Shown piece by piece: positions 32,645 through 45,318 of a DNA stretch of 64,000 bases. The notes under the pieces were generated by a model. The model was not told the origin of the DNA. It did no database searches and saw nothing but the letters and a program-made list of their open reading frames with translations. The stretch's first letter is position 1. Every line of letters begins with the position of its first letter. The DNA is from Gyromitra esculenta (taxonomy: Eukaryota > Ascomycota > Pezizomycetes > Pezizales > Discinaceae). The stretch lies in contig JBCAML010000003.1 of the NCBI GenBank assembly GCA_038503075.1, positions 62,001 through 126,000 on the forward strand, written 5' to 3'. A program made the position numbers and the translations under genes.

Positions 32645-34896
32645 TTGTACGGTGTTACGTGTGCTTTCCTACTGTCTCGGCCCGGTGTTGGGCGTTGTTT
32701 TTGAGAGTAACTATACGGTATTGGCGGGTGTTAAAGGTGTCTGGAAATTCGGCTTCGTGTTTATGTAGTGCCGTGCTAAAGTATCATACCGGAGCTGATA
32801 CGGATGTGGGGGGGGGGGGTGAACTGATCATTGAGTTCTCAAAGCTGGTGCGCGTACGGTGGTTCTGGCAGAGCACATGGAGTCGAGCAGTGCCGCGTCC
32901 TGTCAAACCCTATTCGCTGGAAATAACTTTTATAAATTGACCGTCATCAAATAGGGCTAGCTAGGTAGATGTGCTGCTTGGAGGACAAGGTCTATCCTAA
33001 CTCTAGTATATTGCACTTCAGAGACAGTGTTGAGGAATAATAGGCTTGCGCTACGACTATGAGGATTTAGTGTCACCCGCGAAACAACTGAAGGCCTAGT
33101 ATTCGTAGGTCGTGATTCGTGGGTGAGGCCACCAAACTTATTCCCTATTAGTGGACCCCTGGGGGCTGGAGATTGCTTTTTAGTTCTTTAGTGTGTGCAA
33201 GGCGGTCGGCATTTGCATATGAAGTTAGAATGTGACGATGGGAGCTATCGTACGGCATTTGCGTCGAGATATCAAGCTATGGAATACTGAGCTACGGATT
33301 ATCGGCGCCTCAGGCTTCACAGCTTTGAGACGAAGTACCAGCACCACCACCAGTGTAGTGCCTACCCGTTAAGAAGACCTTGGTACATCGGTACTCTGCT
33401 GGCCTAGTCAAGTAAATAACTGCAGGATAAGCTATGGAATAGAGGGAAGCCTAGTCTCGCGGCCAGGTTTTCGCGTGACAATCTGTTTTGACACTGGGTG
33501 TTGATGGCTATCAGTTATGAAAGAGTTCTACTCTGAACAGGGCTGTGGGGGTCGCAGCCAACTCTCCTGCAATAGAGCCGCAATTTGGCCGAGAGGTTCC
33601 TGCATGAAAAGCCCGAAACCTAGTGATAGGGCCAAGATTGTTTCCTGGATCCTATAAGGCACAGCCAGCGAGTCCTAAGTGGCGCCGGGATCGATAGATA
33701 ATCTCGATCCCCTGCGTACCAACGTCTTTGGCCATAGCTGGTTTACTTTAAATCGCCTCCCACCTGGCCTGTGTCAAACACTCAAAGACGATTTTATACG
33801 TACACAGAAGCGGTGGAATGGGGCCAAGAGGAGTTAACTTGAGCCCCCCAAGATAGCGGTCTGTGATCTCACTAACTTGTATACCCTACCAGGAACTTTA
33901 CTACTCTCCTGGATATTTCTCTAAATTCCACGGTGGTCTAGTTTCAACATCAACAACTCGTGATCTTCCTGTGCCGTGATTAGGCAGTAGGCCACAAAAC
34001 AAAGTCTAGAGAATGAGAGCCAATAGACCTAAATACAGCTAAAATAGTGCGGACTAAATGTGGGATGAAGAAGCAATGTATTTAAAGGGCGACACATCCA
34101 ACAGATTGGGGGAAATACTAAACCGTGCGTTTCTTGATTTGGGCTTTTGTTCGTGGAAAAATACGGTGTGCTATTATCTCCACCTCCGGTGGTGCTGACA
34201 GCTGGAAAAGGTGCAAAACAAGTCCGAAACAAGTAGTTTAAACGGGAAACAGTGACGTCAATTGAGGGGAGAGCCGCTTGGGGATGGCAAACGGAAAGAA
34301 GCATTTGAGTTTTTTTCTCTATTTCTTCGCTGCGGCCATCGACCACTCTAAGTACATGTACCTATCGGATGGGGATCCCCATCAGGAAGGAGAGTGGACC
34401 TAGCGTAGGACTTTGGGTGCGATTCCGTCATCTGACTCGACGAGTGGTTGGGCTGTGTGGCAGTGCCGCGCAGGGGGTGGTATCAACCAAAAATTTCAGC
34501 CCTCAGGCAACGCTCGCCTCGTGCTGGGAAAACAACTTTGCCATCAATTCGCACCTTTTGGCCAATTGGTATTCCAGCCTTGCTATATCTATCATCTACT
34601 AATAATGCAATCAGGATAATGGTAGGCTTATTGACGCATAGGAATGTAGAGAGCAATCACCAAACACAGCACGGTGCGAAGTATTGTGCGAAGCAGGCGT
34701 AGATGGAGATCTACATAATACGGTCATTCCCTCCCAACACAATCGAGAATATCCACAAATTTTTACTCTTATTACCGATCATTTGAAAAGAGCAGAGCGT
34801 TATTCAATTTTGATACGAAAAGGTAGTCTGCCGCCTGAGAAGCTCTCACTGCTGTAGGAAAGAAAAGCTGATTTTAACAAAGGAGACCCATGACCT

Positions 34897-34955
34897 CATC
34901 AAACATCAAACATCAAACATCAAACATCAAACGTTAAACACCAAACGTTAAACAT
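34897..34955. repeat. Heptanucleotide array (CATCAAA)n
   Basis: Five clean CATCAAA units grade into variants (CGTTAAA, CACCAAA), about eight units in all. Confidence 0.75.
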
Positions 34956-35187
34956 CCAGAGCCCAAAGACAAAATACCGAGTCCTGATACAACATTCGAA
35001 GATCCTACAATAATGAAATCGATAAATAAAAGAATATACTCCAGACTCGGAAGCGCTGGGAAAAATCACAATAAAACACTGAAAAGACTAATACGAAATG
35101 AAAGAGATCAACTCCGAAATTCCATTCCACGACCTTTGAACACCCCCCGATCATCCTAGGTTCCTAGAAATAACGGTTTATTCGATA

Positions 35188-36081
35188 CTACGACCGATGT
35201 ATTTTTTGAGCTCGCAGTCTAGTTCGATCGCAATTGAGCATGACATCCCTCGGAGTTTCCTGCTGCACCTCTGCACCAGCTGTACCGAATACTGGATAAA
35301 AGACCTGAGCTATTTCTGGCGGATAGGCCAGAGCAGAGACCCTGGGCGTGCGAAAAATTTCACGCTGCCTACTTCGATTTGATTTTGAGGAGGAGGCTTT
35401 ATTGATCGTGGAGCCAGTATCGAACCTCTTGCCAGTGAATTCTGAAATTATTTCTTTGCTCATACAGAATTCGAGGAACTCTGGGTCTGGTCTGATAGCT
35501 TCGAAATGCTTCTCGTATATGAGATGGGTTCGGAGGATATGATCGAGGAACCGACTCCAGGTGAGAGCAGGGATGCTTGCATCGATCCTTTCATGGCAGA
35601 TCGAGCAGGTGCATGGTTCTGGTGGTTCAACGTTGGAGAGGTGGCTGGTGACGTGTGTTTTCCAGCTGTCCCTCGTACAAGACAATGAACATCCGGCGAA
35701 AGCAAAAAGGCACTTGTATATCTCTTCCCTTGGTGTCCCGATGTTGAACGTGGCCGGCTGACTAGCAATGAGGTTGTTCGTGTGCAGGTTTCCACAGGAG
35801 TCAGAAGAAATGCCGTACATTTGCATGTAGTACTGTGTGGTGGCCAGGTCTGAGACGCTTGAAGCGGAACTCGAGTTACTCATCAGCGTCGGCATTGATG
35901 AAGTAGAATGCGTGCTGTGCCTGTTCGATGTTGTTCGCAGTCTATAGACAGTGGACTCACGACCCTCTGTCGCGGACGCGATGGGGCTGTTGTCACTAAA
36001 CTGGCTACTTCGTGGGATAGAATGTACTGGCGAGTAAAGCAATGGATCTAGGCGTTGGTCGTTCGCTAGGAAAGTCCTCAT
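35188..36081 (-). CDS. C2H2-type zinc-finger-like protein
   Basis: Single exon from the ATG at 36081, 297 residues. The N-terminal 130 residues are Ser/Thr-rich and disordered. Two adjacent Cys/His modules follow: YKCLFAFAGCSLSC...WKTHVTSHL and CTCSICHERI...FLDHILRTHL, which fit paired C2H2 fingers of the kind common in Pezizomycotina regulatory proteins. The C-terminal part has a basic KSNRSRQREIFRTPR stretch that could be a nuclear signal. A role as a DNA-binding or protein-binding nuclear factor is likely from the fingers, but no pathway is indicated. The atypical spacing of the first finger lowers certainty. An upstream exon is possible; the region above 36081 is open for about 60 codons but without homology I can see. 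Confidence 0.7.
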   Translation of the reverse strand: MRTFLANDQRLDPLLYSPVHSIPRSSQFSDNSPIASATEGRESTVYRLRTTSNRHSTHSTSSMPTLMSNSSSASSVSDLATTQYYMQMYGISSDSCGNLHTNNLIASQPATFNIGTPREEIYKCLFAFAGCSLSCTRDSWKTHVTSHLSNVEPPEPCTCSICHERIDASIPALTWSRFLDHILRTHLIYEKHFEAIRPDPEFLEFCMSKEIISEFTGKRFDTGSTINKASSSKSNRSRQREIFRTPRVSALAYPPEIAQVFYPVFGTAGAEVQQETPRDVMLNCDRTRLRAQKIHRS

Positions 36082-37988
36082 CGGACTTTCGCCATAGCCA
36101 TTCTCTCTTGGAAGGATTCCTTGCCCTGGATTGGGATGTGTTTAGTGTTTGGGTCCTTGAAATCATTGATGCCGGAATATCTCAGGGTCAGGGAAGGTAT
36201 ACTAACATGAGAATGCTGTGGCAGTTGAATGCTGTGAAGCATCAGAATTTCGTCTTGGCCGTAATTCAAAATCTTGGGCCATGTTTTCGGCTTTCAGGAA
36301 CTTTAACTGATGCAAGTGTTGGGCGTGCCGGAAGGACGACTCGAAGATATTTAAAATCTGCGGGAAGCTGAGGAGCTGCTGTTTCCCTATTCTGTTTCTC
36401 CAGAAACCCTTGAAATTCTTGGGCTTTATCAAGACATCCGGAATTGCGGCTCAAAGGGACCAGTTTGATTGGTTTACAATTCGTCCAATATATGCAGCTT
36501 CTTTTGATGCAAGCAATCTATTCCGTTGGCTTTCTGGGACGATAAAGAGCAGGTTTTCTTGCTGCATCACATTCGTTGCTCAAAATCGATTATCCTGCCG
36601 AGGAGGGGCTGCGGGGTAGTATCTTGTTGCAGCCGACGTGGCCGGCATTGTTGGATTGGACAAACTCATGCGCACGCCAAAGTGCGCAAGCAAGCCTATT
36701 ACGATTTCTGCGGATAGACCTGTGGCTGTTTGCGATTTGGGGGGCCCGCGTACTTTGAAGTACAGCGAAGCGCATTACCGCCGAATATTCCCCCCTCCTG
36801 GCTACTCTGTTGCGTAGCTATGCATGAGATGCGTCGAGGGGCATGTGGGGGTCCCGGTGAGCTCAACATACTACATACGTTTCTCTACCTGGTCACAATA
36901 TCCTTTACTCAAGCGAAATGTGTTGATGTTAGTCAAACGAAACGCTGGCACGATATTAGACGTTAACGCTGGTGCTACATTAATTACAACCACTTCTACA
37001 GATCGCAATCATAAACTAGATCCCGGTATATAATATTTGGAATGATAGTATAACTGTGGTTAGATGGGCATCATACTGAGCAAGGGTGCTGGCAAATAAA
37101 TTGAAGGTGTAACTATGGCAACTCGGAGGAAAGAAGAGACCGACGCGACAGTTATGCACTCGGCCATTGGTCACACGCTCGGTCGAAGTAACGTTCTACC
37201 GTCACAATACTACTGAATCGGGGTCGAGTCTTGCCGCAAGCGAGACAGGGGGATCAAGCAACCCACCCTCCCCCGCCAAACGTCGCTGGTCGAGTGATTG
37301 GATATGGAGTCAATGTCAGGAAATCTGTTTCTGCGTACTTTACTTCGCACCCTAAATATATATATACTTAAACAAAAACAAAAGGAAATCGGCCTATGGT
37401 AAAAACTGACATACGTGATTCAATTCAGTCTGCAGTCTCTCGCAGGACATGCTGTGCATATAGAAATTGGTTAGATTTTCCCTACCTAAATGCATGTATG
37501 TCCCCTGCCCGGGATTATGGATTAGTTATGGAATAAATACCATCGATCGGTTGAGATTTGAGATTTGATAAATGATTCGGTTGTGTATTCTATAGTTCTG
37601 CCATTATTTCGACTGGAGATATTCAATTCATGAATTATCACTCGTTAAACACTGTTATTCTGGGTCGTGGGAGACAATTTTTAAGCGTAAACTCGGTTCT
37701 TAAATAAGATGCCTGCTGCCATATGTCCCAAAAAAGAGACGATCTCGCGATCATACATATATAGGCCCGCTTTGGCTTAGGTTGCCGATGGCGTCTAGCA
37801 TCGAACTTACGGAAGTGAGAGAATAAGCGAAACTCGCTGCCCGAAAAATACACTCCGTTCTAAACTTGGGAATGCAATCCTTAACACACACATATATGGA
37901 AGTGTACAAAGAATATGCGGATATAACACAGAAGCTCTAACTCCTTACAATCCTGTATCCTCTGAATGGTTTCTAGCCCCGTCCACTT
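36082..37988. other. Intergenic, gene-free
   Basis: No supported frame. The left end is the presumed promoter of the zinc-finger gene; the right end is the 3' flank of the battenin gene. TATATATATACT and similar AT tracts occur at about 37358-37366. Confidence 0.4.
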
Positions 37989-40143
37989 TCACGTCCTACA
38001 CAAATCTCGCCCTCCCTTTACCTGCCACCTACAAAGCTCAGGCTGCAGCCACATGCTAGCAATACTAGCCATCATGATAGCAAAAGTATCGGGTAAAGCG
38101 ATAGTCGATATTAAAAACTCTCTCACGGCTGTCTCCTCTTCCTGTGATCTCCTCGATATCTCTTCAGATCTTGATGAACTCAATCTCGCGGGTTCAATAT
38201 GGTCTTGCATCAATGGTGCTTGACTTTCTTCAGAATATGCTCTTGATGACAAAAGCTTCCGCAATCTTGGTCTTGGGGCGAAGTAGCTGTCTTCACCCTC
38301 GCCATTCAGTGGTGTCGGGATCCCGTCTTCTTGTGTATCCAGCGTCCGCTTCTTCTGCCGAAGCCGTTTCGAACGAGCTTTGTCTAATGCTTGCCAAACG
38401 GACTCAGGTAGCGGTTTTTTGGACACTCTCCAATAAGTATTGCTCATACCGAGGCCTCCACAAAGGCCCATGGTGAAGATGAGAGCCATGATGGTAATTG
38501 GGGAAAATAAGACATGAGCGTCGGGGTCGATGCCGATGGTATCTGAAACACGTGGTGCCACCATGGACCAGCTTTGATTTAACATGGACAGGAACAATCC
38601 GACCTCTACTAGGCAGAGTGTCCAATATGCTGCAGAAGAACCGTTGTTGCCTCCAGGCAGACGGAACAGGACTATAGATGTCCGGCCGAAAAATATGGCG
38701 AATTGGTATATGGTAAAGAAGAAAGGATAAAAATCACGGATTGATTTGAATATCGAATTGAGGACGTTAGGATAGACTGTGAATCTTTCAGAGAATGGGA
38801 GATGGAATAGAACGGTAGGAAGTATTCCCTATCAACACCGCCTGTTAGCTTACTTTGGAGAGATGTAGCTTTAAGATGGTTGCTAACCTGTGTGGTGATG
38901 TTTTCCAAAAACATGAGAATAGCTAGAGGCGTCATATAGCCAATGATCATAGGGCGGACCAACCGAAGCTTGTCCCCTAGTTTCAGGTCGCTAATTATTT
39001 CCCCCTCATCCCCCTCCCCGACTTCCTGCATTGGGATATAATCCACATCTCTGTTTCTTGCCGATGCAACCTCTTCGATGGTCTTCGGCGAAGGTAAAAC
39101 GAAAAAATAAGTGAGTAGCATGATTGTGGGTACAACACCAATTCCAGACAAAACCGCTGACGGTGTGATTCCGATCGTAGTAAGTAGTGTGTAGATAAAA
39201 GATCCGATTAATCCCGCAGCTCCGCTTCCTGCAGCATATCCACCAAAGGAACGAGCAATCATAGAAGGATATCGAGTTGCTAGTTGGTAAAAGGACCTTT
39301 TTAAAAAAAAAAATTAGGCTTCACTGTTTTTCAAATATCGAAACGGATGAGAAAAACTCTACATATCCCCCAAATTGCTACTGAGACTTGCTAAAGCAAT
39401 GCCTAACATTCGTATCGCAACGTTATCCGCCCAAGCAAGTAGCTGCAAACCTATGAAGGAAGACGTAGCGCAGACTGTAAGCCTAGCAGCGTAATTGATC
39501 TCTTGGGAAACTTTGCCACTCTTGAGAGCGTTTCCAGGTGTCCCAGGCGTATTGATACCACCGGGAGTGCGAGCACCCCAGTGATCAGACGTTTTTGTAG
39601 GAGAAACAAATGAGAATAGCTCGGATACATTCGGAAACTTTATGTAGGGGACAAAAGTACGAACGAGGACAGAGGGAAGAGTATAGGCAAAGAGGATAAG
39701 TCCTGGCGGCGCGTTATTCCCTACGAGACTTATAAATAGTTAACCATGTAGTTCTCGAATCGAAGGCATAATGCTGAATGCTCACTCATTGGCAGCTGTC
39801 AAAACAACTCTGTGGTACGGAGTCAGTTCAGTACTATTCTCATGACAGCTGCGGAGCGTCATACATACCCAAATTGCATGACCACTAAAGTGCCAAATAC
39901 CCAAAAAGAGAAAGACAATAGCGCCGGGATAGGAAAGACTTTGCTGAGAAATCCCTTCCGCCTTTCAATTTGGGACTCCATTCTACGCCTTTTTGGCATG
40001 AACGTATTGTAAGCCTTGCCTTTACCAGAGGAGCGCCGTGAAAGGATCCTGGAAGTGGAATTGGGGTTGCGGGTTAGCAAAGGCTTCTGAGAGTGTGTCT
40101 CTTCTTCGCGGACGTTGTGTGAGGAGCTTGGTATCTGTGACAT
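37989..40143 (-). CDS. BTN1: CLN3/battenin-family vacuolar membrane protein
   Basis: Five exons read from right to left: 40143-39869, 39809-39786, 39728-39363, 39296-38888, 38828-37989; 637 residues, frame-consistent throughout. Family marks: FGVVLTAANDLVG near the first helix, IALASLSSNLGDMSFYQLATRY, GGYAAGSGAAGLIGSFIYTLL, ENITTQGILPTVLF, YPFFFTIYQFAIFFGRTSI, and the C-terminal LCGGLGMSNTYWRV and REFLISTIALPDTFAIMMAS. Battenin (yeast Btn1/Yhc3, human CLN3) acts in the vacuole/lysosome membrane in pH and basic amino-acid homeostasis. The protein is longer than usual (yeast about 400): it has a basic N-terminal extension of about 65 residues and an expanded, Ser/Arg-rich loop of roughly 100 residues before the last conserved segment. 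Confidence 0.9.
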
Positions 40144-41132
40144 AACTTAAAACCGGGGAACAATGATCTTAGGGCAAAAAGGTTGCAAATTGAGCGACGG
40201 TGAATGTTTACGTGGGGCATATCAACATCTAAATACTTGTTCCACATGGAAAAGCTTTTGACGCCACATGAAGCTTAGGGGCCGATTCAAGGGCTAAAAA
40301 AAACTAGACTAGTGTCTCGAGCTAACGGGCCAAATGGCGAATTGGAATGATCTTGAATCTATTTTATTAATGGCTAAAGTGCGAGTTTTGAAGGTACTAG
40401 GAGCGTAGATTTATTGAGATCTGAGGCACGGTGTTTATTCTTGAACTAATACAAGATAGCTGAGAGTTCATAGGGCACTATTTCGAATTCTTCGGAGGAT
40501 CCTATTAACCTATCAATTTAGGTGTAAATTTTATAATTAATTCCGATATTCAAATATGTCCCACGCCCTAGAATGATAGATAGGTTCTGCGGTAAATCTT
40601 AGACTTCCATACTTGACACGCGTGGGGTCGAAGATTCGTCTAACTCCCCGTTCAAGTCTCGAGATTTCTAACAAATTTATTCGACTTACCCACACCCCTA
40701 GTTATTAGTTAATTGAGGTTTTGTAAATCGTTGTTAGTAACCCGTGTTAAAATACAAAGAAAAACATAACCATTTGGCTTTTCTTGGTTAGGCTTGGGTT
40801 CGGTATTGCTGCACTGGAAGATGATGAATCGACGAAGGGGTTTCTAGCTCCTGTTGAACACGGTGACATCTGTACTATCTAGGTGGCGTATCTCTTTGGA
40901 ACTACTAAAAGGCTGACTTTTGACTACGGGTGGGTGACCCGTTCTCCCCGCAAGTTACGCCTAGTCTGTAATCTAGGGTAGACCGTTCGATTACGCACTC
41001 GGCATGTGTGACCATTTAAAGTTAGAGATGGTTACAATATCATGATCACTAGGTATATCCGCTTAGAAAATCACTTTCAAATATGACTGGGGCCACCAGA
41101 ATCCTTACAACAATAGACTGTCTCGAATTCCC
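40144..41132. other. Divergent promoter region, battenin/GT8
   Basis: The two flanking genes diverge from here, so it should carry both promoters. No other feature is seen. Confidence 0.4.
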
Positions 41133-42274
41133 ATGTATCCAGATAAATCTGCATCTGTTGGCAGCAAGAGTCCAGGCAATCAGCGTTTCATATGCACCTC
41201 CTCTAACGGCCAATTGCCTAATTCTAGGGCATGGGTTGTCCTCCTAACAAGCCTTTCGTACCTACCTGGTGTGGTAATACTTGCTTACTCGCTTCGAAAA
41301 GTACAGTCCAAGTACCCTCTCATAGTCGCAGTAACACCTTTATTCCCAAAAGAAAAGGTCGATTTTCTCCATGAGCTTGGCTTGGATGTCGTGGTGGTGG
41401 AAAATTTGAGGCCCAGTGTGGAAGTTTCAGTCGTAGCAGATCGGTTTGAAGATACATGGGCAAAACTAACTGTATTTGGGCTCGAAGGGTTTGAGGTAAT
41501 TAAGCTCCAATCGTCGTGATTCAACCCTCAAAGTTTTATGATCTCCCTAGAAGTTAAGATTAACAGGAGGTCTTCTAGAAAATAGCGTTGCTGGATGGAG
41601 ATATGATGATGATGCAGAATATGGACGAAATTTTCGACCTCGACATTCCTCGAGATTGGATAGCTGCTAATCACGCATGCGTCTGTAATCTCAACAAAGC
41701 TCCCTGGGCGCCTGATGATTGGTGAGTGATTATAAAGTATATTAAGCTGTACCAGTCTTTTACTTTTTCTCCCAGGACTCCCGAAAATTGCGCATACACA
41801 CCTCAAAGACATCCTTCAGCGCTCACTGAGCCGATGCCTGTTTCGCCGGCTTCAATACGAACATATAGTCTTTTGAACTCTGGTTTAGTACTCCTTCACC
41901 CCTCAAAAGAGGTGTTTGAACAAATGAAGGAATTCCTTTACAGCTCACCGCTAGTCTCGACCTTTTCATTCCCCGATCAGGATTTCCTCGCGGAGTTTTA
42001 CAGGGGAAAGTGGAAGCCAATTGGATGGCAGTACAACGCGATTAAGACTGGGAGATACGAACATCCAGAAATGTGGAGGGATGAGGAAGTCAGGAACTTG
42101 CATTACATTGTGAAGAAACCATGGAGTACAGGAAGGTCAAAAGGAGAGATTGATGAGATTACCCATGGATGGTGGTGGGATGAGTTTACCAACTGGAAAC
42201 GCGAGATGGAGAAGAATGGGAAAGGAAGGTTTGTTCATATGGTAAAGCAATATATGAACCCAGACGAGGTTTAG
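41133..42274 (+). CDS. GT8-family glycosyltransferase
   Basis: Three exons: 41133-41495, 41579-41721, 41776-42274; 334 residues. The order of motifs fits GT8 (glycogenin/galactinol synthase-like): an N-terminal strand SRAWVVLLTSLSYLPGVVIL, then the metal and nucleotide-sugar DxD motif in KIALLDGDMM (Asp127 and Asp129), AANHACVCNLNKAPWAPDDW, LLNSGLVLLHPS, FPDQDFLAEFYRGKW and the C-terminal HYIVKKPW motif. The enzyme would transfer a sugar from a UDP-donor with retention; the acceptor is unknown. There is no signal peptide, which fits a cytosolic enzyme. The short N terminus before the first strand is poorly conserved-looking, so the start could shift. Confidence 0.85.
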
Positions 42275-43417
42275 TACCTATCTATAAATTTTTGTATCTT
42301 GTCTGGACATGGTTTAATGTTCTTCGATTTTCCTAATCTCTAGTTCTCAGCTCCTTAATACATGTAACGTTTTTAGTGAATTAAGATGCAACTGTAAAGT
42401 CTACCTTCCAGGTATTCAACTTGAAACTATCTATATGGTTTAGATGCTTCCTACCTTGCAAGACATTAATATTATGACTCTATACACCGTCTTCCGAGCT
42501 ATCATCGCTACTTGTTGGGCGAGACCGAAGTTCATGGACCTTAATCCAACCCCCAGGCTTCAAAACTACTGATTACTGATTATCAGTAATTCAAGCTTCA
42601 TCCCCTTAACCAATCCACAAACCTACCTAGGCCAGCTGTGTTAGTGAGATATCCATTCCTATTACTTCTGCAGGTGGGTGTGGGCTGGTTAGGTTTAGGG
42701 TAGGCGTTAGTTGCGCATCCCCCCAGCTAATTTTAAGCAAATGGATACTCACTCCGCAAAATCAATCGCCCAGGTCCCTATTCCAATTCCAACATCGGCT
42801 ACTTTTTGTGGCGGGTACTCGGGCCGATGATAATCGTGGCACAATTAACGCACCTAGACAATTCCGAGCTGATATCGATACCGTCTCAGCACACACCGAA
42901 ACTCACTAACAGAATACGCTCAAAATCTTAGTATAAAATACTATACGCACAAGTTGAACATCCCAAGGGAGGATCGATCAGGCCGACCGATATTAGCTAT
43001 GAGTGGAAGGCAGCGGATTCGGTCCAGTAGAGAATGAGTTTGTTAAACTGGTAAAAGAAATAGAAAAGAAATATGGTGTGTTATAATTATATACATATGG
43101 CAGAGTATAAGCCAATGTGCCCCAAATTATAAATGTCGGATTTCCAACGAACAGCTTGTAGCGTACTAATATTCTGATCCGCAAGAAAAATATCATGAAA
43201 TATCACTCGCTACCGAATTCAGAATAATTCTTTCACAGAAAGCTGCTATAATAGACAGCATATCACCCAAACATCCAGGTTTGAGGATCGCAGCCGTCGC
43301 AGCCGTTAGCTTGATCAGAGAAATAAATACTGACCTCCCATACCTGGTATTCTCGGCTTCACGCAGACGGCTAGTAACAGGCTTCTAGTGGATCAAAGAA
43401 AAAAAATGTCAAAAAAT
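42275..43417. other. Intergenic
   Basis: No coding signal. A 19-bp palindrome (ATTACTGAT/ATCAGTAAT) occurs at about 42571-42589 and TACATGTA at 42359-42366. Confidence 0.4.
43401..43417 (-). terminator. Pol III terminator of tRNA-Ile
   Basis: On the minus strand two T-runs (TTTTTT and TTTTTTT) follow within 17 bp of the tRNA 3' end, the normal RNA polymerase III stop signal. Confidence 0.7.
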
Positions 43418-43513
43418 TACCCCAGGTCAGGTTCGAACTGACGGCTTTCGCATAGCATATGAGTGAGAATACTCAATATAAGAACGACACGCTAACCGCT
43501 GCGTCACAAGGGT
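43418..43513 (-). tRNA. tRNA-Ile(UAU): tRNA-Ile(UAU) with intron
   Basis: Reading the minus strand from 43513, the acceptor stem ACCCTTG pairs with CTGGGGT (one mismatch). The D arm is ACGC...GCGT. The anticodon stem is TCGTT/TGCGA with loop CTTATA, a 23-nt intron after position 37, then A. The T arm is GTCAG-TTCGAAC-CTGAC and the discriminator base is A. Internal promoter boxes are intact: A box TGACGCAGCGG and B box AGTTCGAACCT. The anticodon UAU decodes AUA, and the anticodon arm matches that of yeast tRNA-Ile(UAU), which also has an intron. Intron bases ATAT can pair with the anticodon. Confidence 0.85.
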
Positions 43514-45318
43514 TCGATTGTAAGTCGTTTTTTGAATCTTAAAACAAACCATTCAAATCGAGCTAATTCGTGTTCTAGGAAACTAACTTTTCGATACAGC
43601 CAAACAGGAGGGCTACTAACTAAAAAAAACCAACACCCCGAATATTACTTGTCTACAATAGATATTGGCTCTTAAAAGGCACAGATAATAAAATATATAC
43701 ATTTATTTGACGACAATATCCACCTACAGCTAGCGCTACTCCATCGCCCAGCTTTCTCAGCTCCTTTATCACATGGTATATGCATACATGTACATCTTGA
43801 CCTCGCTGAATACATATAATTGATCCTCTTCCAGCAAGTTCGCCGAAAATGAAACAGATATTTCCCTCCTTGCAGAATTTTGTATAGAAAAACATAGTGC
43901 GGCAATATATTGAGTCTAGAGGAACCTCTTTGAGTCCTCATGCCCGTATTATGCTCTGGTACACCCCCCTTTAAGACAGAATCTACGACTTTCTATAACT
44001 ACTTACATCCTCAAAATTATTTGTCTCTAGGGATATTCAAGTCCTAATGAGATAATCTTAAAATAGAAACGAAAACAAAAAGCAAAGGTATTGTAAATGT
44101 GATAAAAACCTGATTTCCCGCCCTGAAATTCCGTGCGCTATACCTATATATAAACATAGTTTTCAGCCCTAGTTCAATCCTCAATATATAGAACCTACAT
44201 GTATTTTCTAATATTAGGATCCGCTTGTTTAGACAGATGGGAAAGCTTGTTTCCTACACCAAGGCAATTACAAGTCTTCTACACAGATGTCTACAGCTTG
44301 AGGGTATATATCTGCGGGGTCGATGCTATCTACAGAGGTTCCTCGGTTCGATTTGAGATGCAGCAGTGGCGTCAGCAGTGGCTAACCTCTACGGTACAAT
44401 AATCATTTTTCACAAAAGATAAGCGTGCAAATTAAGCAGTCTCCACATATTTCTCGGCCTCAAGACTAACCCAGAGCAACCTTAAGCTTCAGGGCCGATT
44501 ACATTCATTAATAGGAAAGAAAATATATTGCCTAGATTTACAGGCGTCCCCACGCACAACAATAAGTATATTCACAAGAAGAACATAGTGGCCATATATA
44601 TGCCCATTAGGGTTCTCAATGCTAACAGGTGGATTTAAGAGTGCAGCCCCCAGTAAGAGATAGAGAATCTAGCTAGCATACAGGAAACATTCTGTTGATA
44701 TAAACTGTCTAACACCGGAAGTACTTACTTGAAATTTCGAGGGACGCGATAGGCTAGCTTCAGGTTCATGATTCGTAACGTCTTTTCATATTCTTGAGCC
44801 ACAGAGAGCTTGAGACGCCTCGCTCTACGTATGTGTACGCTTATTTTGTTGTAATCTCCTGCACCCAAAAAGGGCTAGTATGCTTCATAGGTAAAGCATG
44901 CCTAGGCCTAGGAAGTAAAGCTACGTCCAAAATGTGTTTCACATGCGGATTTGGGGCTGCAGCGATCAGCCTCGTAAGCCAAGCTCAGTATCTTCTCGTA
45001 TTCTCCGCAATTAGAAAAACAGCCGCGATGCCAGGGAGATCTCATGCATCGCATCCACTATCTATTGGATGGAGTTGAGAACAAATGCCAATTGCAGAGT
45101 TCTCGAGACCAGGCTACTTTTTCCGCAGCACCACAAACCGTTTCCGTCCCCAGGTTCTCGATGTGAGCCCGTTCGCAACCTAAGGGGGGTTTCAATATAT
45201 ACAGCAGAAGAGAACAGTTTATCGCGCCTGATTCAGCTCTTTAAATCTAAAATATCGCGCTATATATACTGCCGATAAGTTACATCCTTTAAATTTCTTT
45301 AGAGAATCGGCAGCAGCC
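43514..45318. other. 1.8-kb gene-free stretch
   Basis: No supported gene. TACATGTA is at 43785-43792 and 44196-44203. Open frames at 43653-43941 (minus) and 44794-45078 (plus) lack support. Confidence 0.4.

Larger units (their letters stand above)
31751..35187. other. 3.4-kb gene-poor stretch
   Basis: Contains the 3' region of LYS4, then no supported gene. Simple repeats: GTCG run at 32620-32644, G10 tract near 32809-32818 and a CATCAAA heptamer array at 34897-34955. TACATGTA is at 34353-34360. Short open frames lack domains. Confidence 0.45.
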
